Source: an uncultured Clostridia bacterium (lineage in GTDB: Bacteria > Bacillota > Clostridia > Oscillospirales > CAG-272). From it: DNA of 45,053 nucleotides. The stretch lies in contig CANQWE010000009.1 in NCBI GenBank assembly GCA_947627475.1, positions 1 through 45,053 of the forward strand. The letters are read 5' to 3'. Positions 13,565-20,840 of the stretch are shown in pieces. Under the pieces are notes generated by a model. The model was not told where the DNA came from and did no database searches. It worked only from the letters and a program-made list of their open reading frames with translations. Position numbers and translations under genes: made by a program. Within the stretch, counting starts at the first letter, position 1. Each line of letters begins with the position of its first letter.

Positions 13565-14047
13565 TCATTCCTCCTTTTCTGCCCGGTCAAGGAAATTGTC
13601 TAATGAATTTTCACCGGCAGAAACAAGCATTTTATCCATAGCAGCCGATACCATGCCTTCGATTTCTGCGTTTGCCTCCTGCATGATCTTTTCTTTTTCG
13701 GCCTGTGCTGCTTTTTTTGCGTCTTGGATGATCCTGCACTTCTGTTCATTGGCGTCTGCAAGATATGCCTGTGCTGTTTGCTCAGCTTCTTCAAGGGCCT
13801 TTTTCTTCATCTGTCCGATTTCCTCCTGGACGTCTGCAAGACGGTCTGCGTATTGCCTTTCTGTATTTTCTGCAGCAGCTATTTTTTCATTGGCGGCGTT
13901 GTCCATGTCCTTGTAATAGGTTGCGCGCTTGTCCATAAAACGCTTTACAGGTTTATAAAGCAGAAGATACAGCCCTCCGGCAAGGATCAAGAAGTTGAAC
14001 AGATGAAGCAGTATCTGCTGCCAATCAATATTTAACGGAACTCCCAT
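13565..14047 (-). CDS. atpF: F1Fo ATP synthase b subunit
   Basis: N-terminal [31 protein letters not shown] plus long charged helix; position in operon. Confidence 0.92.
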   Translation of the reverse strand: MGVPLNIDWQQILLHLFNFLILAGGLYLLLYKPVKRFMDKRATYYKDMDNAANEKIAAAENTERQYADRLADVQEEIGQMKKKALEEAEQTAQAYLADANEQKCRIIQDAKKAAQAEKEKIMQEANAEIEGMVSAAMDKMLVSAGENSLDNFLDRAEKEE

Positions 14048-14059
14048 CTTGCTGCCTCC

Positions 14060-14431
14060 TTACAGAACGAATATAACCAAAATCGCAATAATCAGAGCAT
14101 AGATAATAGCGGTTTCGATGAACACCAGACCCAGCATAAGGCTTGTACGGATATTCCCTGTAGCCTCAGGCTGACGGGAAATTCCCTCAGCCGATTTAGC
14201 GATGGCTATGCCCATACCGATTGCAGCTCCGGCTGCGGCAAGACCTACGCAGATCGCAGCGGCAATGGCTTTATCCCCGTCTGAATTGCTTTCTGTCGTC
14301 TGTGTTTCTACTACAGCGTTACCGTCTGCAGCACTGTCTGTGGATGCGGCAAAGGCGGTCAGACTGCAGAATGTGCAGATTAATACGGCAAGAATTCCCA
14401 TAGTAATGATTCGTTTGGCTGTTTTTTTCAT
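14060..14431 (-). CDS. atpE: F1Fo ATP synthase c subunit with N-terminal signal-peptide-like extension
   Basis: AAAGAAIGMGIAIAKSAEGISRQPEATGNIRTSLMLGLVFIETAIIYALIIAILV; preceded by MKKTAKRIITMGILAVLICTFCSLTAFAAS. Confidence 0.93.
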   Translation of the reverse strand: MKKTAKRIITMGILAVLICTFCSLTAFAASTDSAADGNAVVETQTTESNSDGDKAIAAAICVGLAAAGAAIGMGIAIAKSAEGISRQPEATGNIRTSLMLGLVFIETAIIYALIIAILVIFVL

Positions 14432-14447
14432 AATATACTCCTTCTGA

Positions 14448-15281
14448 TTAACTTTTTACTTTTTTTGTTTTTTCTTTTTTATGAGGTTCACTGACTTCCC
14501 CGTAAAACAGGGCTGTCAGCATAGTTAGCACGTAAGTTTGAATCAGCGCGTGCAGCAATGTAAACATAACGCCTACGGCGACAGGCAGTACGAAGCTTAA
14601 ACTTAAATAGTAATAAACAAGCTCGGTAACTAAAAGACCGCTGAGCAGCGCCCCGAACAGACGAAAGCTCATAGAGATGGGCAGGGAGAAATCTTTTAGC
14701 GTTTTGCCGATCCCTTTCAGTCCATTTCCGGCAATACCGCCGGACAAGATGATAAGATACGACAGGCATCCAAGCATGATCGCCCCGTTAATATCAGAAA
14801 GCGGCGCAGGAAGCGTAATATGCAGTCCCTGGGTGGTTGCCACCTGCAGACCAAACAGTTCAAACAGTGTGCCGACAAAGACATAAGCGCCGGCAGCAAA
14901 CACATAGGCTCCCAAAAGGCCATTTCGATGCGGGCTGTTTGTTTTGGCAAGGTTGTCAAAAAAGCCCACCAATTCTTCTAAAATAAGCTGAAATTTTCCT
15001 GGCACCATTTTGAATCTTGGAATAACAAATATACGGACTGCGGCTGCAAATACAAGCAGTATCCCGGATACAGACAAGGCAGATATAACTGCCGGATTGA
15101 CATCCTTTATTCCAAATAGACTGATCTTATTGCTGTCGTGCAGTACAGCGTCCCGCATAACCGCTTGAATAGACTCTTTTTCTCCGCTGCTGCCTACGGC
15201 AAAGGCGGCGGCGAGAATCAAAGCCATGAGAAGGATCCATACAGTGATGAATACGGCCCGTTTTCTCTTACTCATATGCAT
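14448..15281 (-). CDS. atpB: F1Fo ATP synthase a subunit
   Basis: SMSFRLFGALLSGLLVTELVYYYLSL (conserved Arg) and LLHALIQTYVLTMLTALFYGE. Start MHMSKRKRAV at 15281 (or MSK at 15275); ORF extends further upstream. Confidence 0.93.
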   Translation of the reverse strand: MHMSKRKRAVFITVWILLMALILAAAFAVGSSGEKESIQAVMRDAVLHDSNKISLFGIKDVNPAVISALSVSGILLVFAAAVRIFVIPRFKMVPGKFQLILEELVGFFDNLAKTNSPHRNGLLGAYVFAAGAYVFVGTLFELFGLQVATTQGLHITLPAPLSDINGAIMLGCLSYLIILSGGIAGNGLKGIGKTLKDFSLPISMSFRLFGALLSGLLVTELVYYYLSLSFVLPVAVGVMFTLLHALIQTYVLTMLTALFYGEVSEPHKKEKTKKVKS

Positions 15282-15551
15282 TTTCCTTTCTTCAATAATA
15301 TTTAAAATATTCAAAATCCGGATTGATTTGGCTCTGTCAATGCAAAGAGCGGGGAAGTATCTGACAGACTTCCCAGTAATCTGCAGAAACAGAACCTTTA
15401 GGATTATGAACGGATTTATCCTGGCGACGATGACAATATCTCTATATGGAATACATACATCCGTCAAATATACCGGCAGACAATCGAACAAAGTCGAATG
15501 GGATTTTGCCGATAAAATTGCCCCCCTTTATCTCGGAAGGCTTTTCATATA

Positions 15552-15596
15552 AGCGGCAGCGCCCCCTTCTTGCTTACAGGAAGGGGGCTGCCTTTC
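15552..15596. terminator. Intrinsic terminator-like hairpin
   Basis: agcggcagcgcccccttcttgcttacaggaagggggctgccttt. Confidence 0.6.
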
Positions 15597-15618
15597 TGGA
15601 CAGCGTATCTTTGGGCGT

Positions 15619-17922
15619 TTATTGTTCTTCCGCGTCCTTTGCACGAATTTCTACCCGACGGATTTTGCCGCTAATGGTTTTGGGAAGTTCTTCTACAAAT
15701 TCCACGATACGGGGATATTTGTAGGGAGCGGTGTGCTCCTTTACATAGGTCTGCACTTCTTTTTTCAGCGCGTCACTGCCTTCTTTGCCTTTTACCAGAA
15801 CGATGGTGGCTTTGACAATCTGTCCGCGTACCGGATCCGGTACCGGAGTGATGGCGCATTCCAGCACATACGGCAGTTCCATGATTACGCTTTCGATTTC
15901 AAAGGGCCCGATCCGGTAGCCGGAGGATTTGATCACGTCGTCGGTACGGCCAACATACCAGATATATCCCTCTTCGTCCATCCAGGCAGTGTCGCCTGTA
16001 TGATAATACCCGTCATGCCAGGCTTCTCTGGTATGCTCCTGGTCGCGGTAATATTCCAAAAACAGTCCGGGCGGGGTAGCCTCTTTGGTATTGATGCAAA
16101 TCTCTCCCGTTTCTCCCGCAGGACAGCGGGTGCCGTCGGGACGGAGAATTTCCAGCTGATACATAGGGGAGGGCTTACCCATAGAACCGGGCTTTGGCGT
16201 ACTTCCAACTAAGTTTCCGATGGAAAGCGTTGTCTCTGTTTGACCAAAGCCTTCCATGATGGTGAGTCCTGTAGCCGCTTTAAACTGATAGAATACTTCC
16301 GGGTTCAGCGCTTCTCCTGCGGTCGTTACGTATGACAGGGAGGAGAGGTCGTATTTGTTCAAATCTTCTTTGATAAAGAAGCGGAACATCGTTGGCGGTG
16401 CGCAGAACGTGGTGATATTGTACTGCTTGAACAGCGGCAGAATATCATGGGCGTCAAATTTATCAAAATCATAGGTGAAGACGGCACCCTCACACAGCCA
16501 CTGGCCATAAAGCTTGCCCCACAGCGCCTTTCCCCATCCTGTATCGGAAATCGTAAAGTGGATGCCATCCGGATCGATATTGTGCCAGTACCGGGCAGTG
16601 ATGTAGTGACCGATTGCGTACAGGAAGCTATGGGCGGCGATTTTCGGATATCCGGTGGTGCCGGAGGTGAAGAACATGATCATGGGCTTGCTGCCGCAGG
16701 CATCCGGTACGCGCTCCAGCGTGTCCGGTGCGCTTTGGATCCCCCGGTCAAAATCCAGCCAGCCCTCTGCCGTGCCGTTTGCCATAATCAGCTTTACAGG
16801 CTCCTTGCTTTTCTCGGAGGCGGTTTTTGCATGAATATGGGTGTCTCCGTCCGCGGTACACACGATGGCGCTGACGCCGGCTGCGTCGTACCGGTATACA
16901 AAGTCGTGCTCAACCAGCATATGGGTGGCGGGAATGGCAATGGCGCCCAGCTTATGCAGTCCCAAAATTGCCGCCCAGAACTGCCAGTGGCGCTTCAGCA
17001 CCAGCATGACCCGGTCTCCCTGGCGAATTCCAACGGAGCGGAAGTAGTTGGCGGCCTGGTTGGACAGGCGGCTCATGTCACCGAAGGTAAAACGGCGCTC
17101 GTTTTTCAAATGATCCAAATGGACCATGGCCACTTTGCCCGGGCATTTTTTTGCAAGGGCATCTACGGTATCGTAGGCGAAGTTGTATCGCTCCAAATTG
17201 GAGAAACGGATATCCTGGAGCAGACCCTGCCCGTTTTCTGTGCATTGGATAAACGGTGCGATCACCGGATCTTTTGGAAGGGCGTGAAGCTTTGCAGTTT
17301 CAAATTTAGCAGGAGCGCTCTCCTCTGCCATGCTGTAGGCGCCGTCCCCATTGTTCATAACCAGGGCCAGAAATTCACAGTCTCCGTCCACGGCGATCAT
17401 TCCATGGGGAAGTCCGGAGTTGTAGTAAATAGAGTCTCCTTCATGGAGAATTTCCGTCTTACCGTCCACCTCGACCTTCAGCGTTCCCTTAAAAATTAGA
17501 TCAAATTCTTGCCCCGTGTGGCGGCTGGTCCGGATTTTCGCCGTTTGCTCTTCTTTGCTGTACTTTGCTGTTACATAAAAGGGTTCGGCAATTTTGTCTT
17601 TAAACAGGGGCGCCAGATTATTATAATGAAACCCCTTGCGGCGAACGATCGGAAGTCCGTCGCCGGCGCGATTGACGCAGTACTCAGAGAGGGTAGGACT
17701 GGAACCTTTCAAAATATCTGTGGGATCCGCACCCAGCCGCTGGGCACATTTATAAATAAATGTAAAGGTAAAATCTGACTCTCCCGCTTCCAAAGCCCGA
17801 TAAGCCTCTACTGTGGTGTCGGTACAGGCGGCCATTTCTTCTTCCGTAACCTCGCAGCTTTCCCGCAGCGCACGGATCCGTCCTGCAACATCCTGAATGG
17901 CAGTGTTCACATTGTTTTCCAT
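15619..17922 (-). CDS. HTH(XRE)-cupin-AMP-dependent acyl-CoA synthetase fusion protein
   Basis: N-terminal XRE-like HTH; cupin (RHTGQEFDLIFKGTLKVEVDGKTEILHEGDSIYYNSGLPHGM); ligase motifs FFTSGTTGYPK, EGFGQTETT, YHTGDTAWMDEEGYIWYVGRTDDVIKSSGYRIGPFEIE, PKTISGKIRR. Confidence 0.92.
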   Translation of the reverse strand: MENNVNTAIQDVAGRIRALRESCEVTEEEMAACTDTTVEAYRALEAGESDFTFTFIYKCAQRLGADPTDILKGSSPTLSEYCVNRAGDGLPIVRRKGFHYNNLAPLFKDKIAEPFYVTAKYSKEEQTAKIRTSRHTGQEFDLIFKGTLKVEVDGKTEILHEGDSIYYNSGLPHGMIAVDGDCEFLALVMNNGDGAYSMAEESAPAKFETAKLHALPKDPVIAPFIQCTENGQGLLQDIRFSNLERYNFAYDTVDALAKKCPGKVAMVHLDHLKNERRFTFGDMSRLSNQAANYFRSVGIRQGDRVMLVLKRHWQFWAAILGLHKLGAIAIPATHMLVEHDFVYRYDAAGVSAIVCTADGDTHIHAKTASEKSKEPVKLIMANGTAEGWLDFDRGIQSAPDTLERVPDACGSKPMIMFFTSGTTGYPKIAAHSFLYAIGHYITARYWHNIDPDGIHFTISDTGWGKALWGKLYGQWLCEGAVFTYDFDKFDAHDILPLFKQYNITTFCAPPTMFRFFIKEDLNKYDLSSLSYVTTAGEALNPEVFYQFKAATGLTIMEGFGQTETTLSIGNLVGSTPKPGSMGKPSPMYQLEILRPDGTRCPAGETGEICINTKEATPPGLFLEYYRDQEHTREAWHDGYYHTGDTAWMDEEGYIWYVGRTDDVIKSSGYRIGPFEIESVIMELPYVLECAITPVPDPVRGQIVKATIVLVKGKEGSDALKKEVQTYVKEHTAPYKYPRIVEFVEELPKTISGKIRRVEIRAKDAEEQ

Positions 17923-17964
17923 AACGAAATCCTTTCAAAATATAGAAATTTTTGTGATGGATGG

Positions 17965-18248
17965 GAGACGGACAAAAAAAGAAACCCGTCTCATGTTTGA
18001 GACGAGTTTGAAACCCGCGGTACCACTCAAATTGCACAATATAAATATTTGTGCCACTTTACGGGCTCCATCAAGCCCCTTGCCGTTACGCCGCAATCAC
18101 GAGAGACATCTACTTGTACAGCGTCCGCCATAGGTTCGGGTCTCCGGCTCGGAAGGGATCGCTTCAAGGACTCATACCTGCTTACACCACCCGCAGGCTC
18201 TCTGCGATGAGGGGACTTGTCGCCGTCTTCGTCACAGCCTTTTATTTA
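17965..18248 (-). ncRNA. T-box riboswitch leader of the HTH-cupin-acyl-CoA synthetase gene
   Basis: Minus strand: Stem I distal region gcAGAGAGCCtgcgGGTGGTGtaagcagg, T-box TGAGTGGTACCGCGGGTTT, then terminator aaactcgtctcaaacatgagacgggtttcttttttt. Confidence 0.93.
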
Positions 18249-18256
18249 ATTCATCC

Positions 18257-18286
18257 ACAGTATACGCCGGCTTTTTTTATTTGTCA
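18257..18286 (-). promoter_or_regulatory. Sigma-A promoter for T-box transcript
   Basis: Minus strand TTGACA-(17)-TATACT: cttgacaaataaaaaaagccggcgtatact. Confidence 0.75.
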
Positions 18287-18331
18287 AGAGGGTTTAAAAA
18301 AATCATAAAAATTTTTTTGTCTCCTGGCAAT

Positions 18332-18362
18332 TGACTTGAATCTGGAGGATGAGTATAATAGG
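18332..18362 (+). promoter_or_regulatory. Sigma-A promoter of PHP gene
   Basis: TTGACT-(17)-TATAAT: ttgacttgaatctggaggatgagtataat. Confidence 0.65.
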
Positions 18363-18454
18363 AAAAGAAAGCAAAAGAAAATTTTTTGAAGTAGCGTGGG
18401 AATTTTTGTTTATAGCTGTATTCTGCATTTCATATGTTGGAAAGGAAGTTTGTT

Positions 18455-19183
18455 ATGGCATATAAGTATAAAACGGAGATGCACTGCCACACAAAATATG
18501 TAAGTGCTTGTGCTGATGTGGGAGCTAAAGAAATTGTTGAACAGTATCTTGAATTTGGATACAGTACAGTGGTAATTACAGACCACCTTCGTGAGTATAC
18601 CTTTCAGCATTGGATGCCACAAGCCAGTCTGGAGGAGCGGATGGAATTTTATTTGGACGGCTACAGAAAGGTAAAGGAATATGCCAAAGACAGATTAAAC
18701 ATACTTTTGGGATGCGAAATTGGGTTTCCCGATACAGGCGGAACCGATTTTCTCGTATATGGGGCGGACGAAGACTTCTTCCGAAACAATCCGGATATGT
18801 ATCGGCATGAGCGCTACTGGATGGGCAGTCTGGTACACAATAACAATTATATGTTTTTCCAGGCGCATCCCTTCCGGTTTGGAATGATGCTGGCGGAGGA
18901 TTATGTAATTGATGGAATCGAGGTATTCAACGGGAATCCCTATCAGAATTCCCACAACCGCATGGCCCAGGAATGGATGCGGGAATATCCGCATTTTATC
19001 GGTATTTCCGGAAGCGATCATCACGGAGTGGAGCAGCATCCGGACGCAGGGATTCTGACGGAGGAGCCTATTACCTCCAACGCGCAGCTGCTTGATGTTC
19101 TACGCAGAGGTGCATTCCAGTGTATTCAAGATGCGGAAACGATGGAACGCTGTCGAAAGCAGATTTTGGGAGACAATGCGTAA
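18455..19183 (+). CDS. PHP-domain phosphoesterase
   Basis: YKTEMHCHTKYVSACADVGAKEIVEQYLEFGYSTVVITDHL, GCEIGF, GSDHH. ATG 18455 preceded by AAAGGAAG SD. Confidence 0.85.
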   Translation: MAYKYKTEMHCHTKYVSACADVGAKEIVEQYLEFGYSTVVITDHLREYTFQHWMPQASLEERMEFYLDGYRKVKEYAKDRLNILLGCEIGFPDTGGTDFLVYGADEDFFRNNPDMYRHERYWMGSLVHNNNYMFFQAHPFRFGMMLAEDYVIDGIEVFNGNPYQNSHNRMAQEWMREYPHFIGISGSDHHGVEQHPDAGILTEEPITSNAQLLDVLRRGAFQCIQDAETMERCRKQILGDNA

Positions 19184-19220
19184 AGCAGCCTATGTACGAT
19201 CTTACAAGGATAAAGCAGAA

Positions 19221-19275
19221 CATCCCTCAGTAGTCAGTTGCGCTGAAAGCTCCCCTTACACAGGGGGGCTTTTCT
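19221..19275. repeat. Solo copy of dispersed REP/MITE-like sequence
   Basis: catccctcagtagtcagttgcgctgaaagctccccttacacaggggggctt; matches the 29976-30024 sequence (acccctcagtcagctacgcagacagctccccttacacaggggagcc). Confidence 0.7.
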
Positions 19276-19733
19276 TACGGCTGCGTTGATAGATCCCCTT
19301 ATATGGCTTTGGGTACTATGGGTACGCTGGCAGTTGCTTTTCTATTTTGGGAGAATTAATTTGTATGTACTCCGGTTGCAGCGCCATTAAGTATCTCTCG
19401 ACGAGCTCGCTATATGGGCAGGACAAGCTACGTGTAGTATGCATGCGGTTTATCGCCGCCTGTACACATAATAACAAGCTTTCCCAATATAAGGACTTGC
19501 TTTTTCGCTGCCGCTTGCTGCATATAAAGCAGCCTCCCCTTAGTAAGAAAGGGATCACAAGCCGTAATGGAAGAGAGTTTTCCCAGCAGTGACTGGGGCT
19601 TTAACGCATCGGACAATAAATCGTAATTGGTTCCGGATACGTAAGAATAGGCGAGAATTTATAAGAAATCAGAAGATAAAAAGAGCAAATATAATATTAA
19701 ATTAAAATAATGAAATAATTTTGACGAAATCTA

Positions 19734-19762
19734 TTGACATGCCAATAGATATTTGCTATAAT
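19734..19762 (+). promoter_or_regulatory. Sigma-A promoter of rplM-rpsI
   Basis: TTGACA-(17)-TATAAT: ttgacatgccaatagatatttgctataat. Confidence 0.8.
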
Positions 19763-19808
19763 GCAACTTGCTGAAAAAATAACCAAATTGCAAATCGGAG
19801 GATATCTT

Positions 19809-20237
19809 ATGTCTACTTACATGGCAAAGAAAGAAACCGTTGAGCGCAAGTGGTATATTATCGATGCGGCTGGCAAGCCCCTTGGTAAAACTGCTGCGGC
19901 AGCGGCTACGATTCTTCGTGGAAAACACCGTCCTGAATTTACACCGCATGTTGACTGCGGCGAGTTTGTTGTAATTGTAAATGCAAGCAAGGCTGTTCTC
20001 ACGGGGAAAAAATTGGAGCAGAAATTCTATCGCCGTCACTCCGGCTATATCGGAGGACTCAAGGAAGTTTCCTACAAAACGCTGATGGCTACCAAGCCTG
20101 AGTTTGCTATGGAACGTGCTGTAAAGGGCATGCTTCCCCACAATTCTATCGGCGCAAAGGCGATCACCCGCTTGAAGGTATACGCAGGCGAAGCCCATAA
20201 GCAGCAGGCGCAAAAACCTGTTCCTTACGAAATCTGA
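19809..20237 (+). CDS. rplM: 50S ribosomal protein L13
   Basis: [66 protein letters not shown]. Confidence 0.97.
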   Translation: MSTYMAKKETVERKWYIIDAAGKPLGKTAAAAATILRGKHRPEFTPHVDCGEFVVIVNASKAVLTGKKLEQKFYRRHSGYIGGLKEVSYKTLMATKPEFAMERAVKGMLPHNSIGAKAITRLKVYAGEAHKQQAQKPVPYEI

Positions 20238-20254
20238 GAGGAGGATGAACGAAA

Positions 20255-20656
20255 ATGTATACAAGTGCAAAACCTTATTTTTACGGTACCGGCAGAAGAA
20301 AAAGTTCTGTTGCCCGCGTTCGTCTTTATCCCGGAACAGGCAGCATAACCATCAATGGCCGTGATATTGACGACTACTTCGGTCTGGAAACCATGAAGCT
20401 GATCATCAATCAGCCTTTTGAAGTAACCGGTACAGTGGGCAAGTTTGATATAGTTGCCAGTGTAAAGGGCGGCGGATTTTCCGGTCAGGCCGGCGCCATC
20501 CGTCACGGCGCTTCCCGCGCACTGCTTCTGGCAGACGAGACCTTCCGTCCCGCGTTAAAGAAAGCAGGCTTCCTGACTCGTGACCCGAGAATGAAGGAAA
20601 GAAAGAAGTACGGACTCAAAGCGGCTCGCCGTGCAAGTCAGTTCTCCAAGAGATAA
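20255..20656 (+). CDS. rpsI: 30S ribosomal protein S9
   Basis: [30 protein letters not shown] ... [24 protein letters not shown]. Confidence 0.97.
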   Translation: MYTSAKPYFYGTGRRKSSVARVRLYPGTGSITINGRDIDDYFGLETMKLIINQPFEVTGTVGKFDIVASVKGGGFSGQAGAIRHGASRALLLADETFRPALKKAGFLTRDPRMKERKKYGLKAARRASQFSKR

Positions 20657-20679
20657 ACAAGTCCCGTCTATGGAATATA

Positions 20680-20714
20680 ACACCCCAAAGGCAAACCGCC
20701 TCTGGGGTGTTTTG
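20680..20714 (+). terminator. Intrinsic terminator
   Basis: acaccccaaaggcaaaccgcctctggggtgtttt. Confidence 0.8.
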
Positions 20715-20840
20715 CTTTGCGGAAAAGGCAACTTTCCTGTCGTCAGACTTTCCCCGAGAGATGTATTAAAAGAACGCGCAGTTGCTTTTTGTTTCAAAAT
20801 ACAGTATACTATAATCATATTTTTCAGAGGGGGATGAAGC

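Noticed and set aside
12730-13641. 303-aa plus-strand ORF opposite atpA
   Set aside because: Antisense shadow; includes the reverse of the delta-like extension.
13565-14047. Possibility that the missing delta N-terminal domain is fused to the b subunit (mycobacterial style)
   Set aside because: The b protein is an ordinary ~160 aa TM-plus-coiled-coil with no extra globular domain.
16447-17499. 350-aa plus-strand ORF opposite the acyl-CoA synthetase
   Set aside because: Antisense shadow; sense strand encodes unmistakable AMP-binding motifs.
19280-19730. Possible small RNA or gene in the gap before rplM
   Set aside because: Only short unsupported ORFs on both strands and no recognisable RNA motif beyond the REP-like repeat at 19221-19275.
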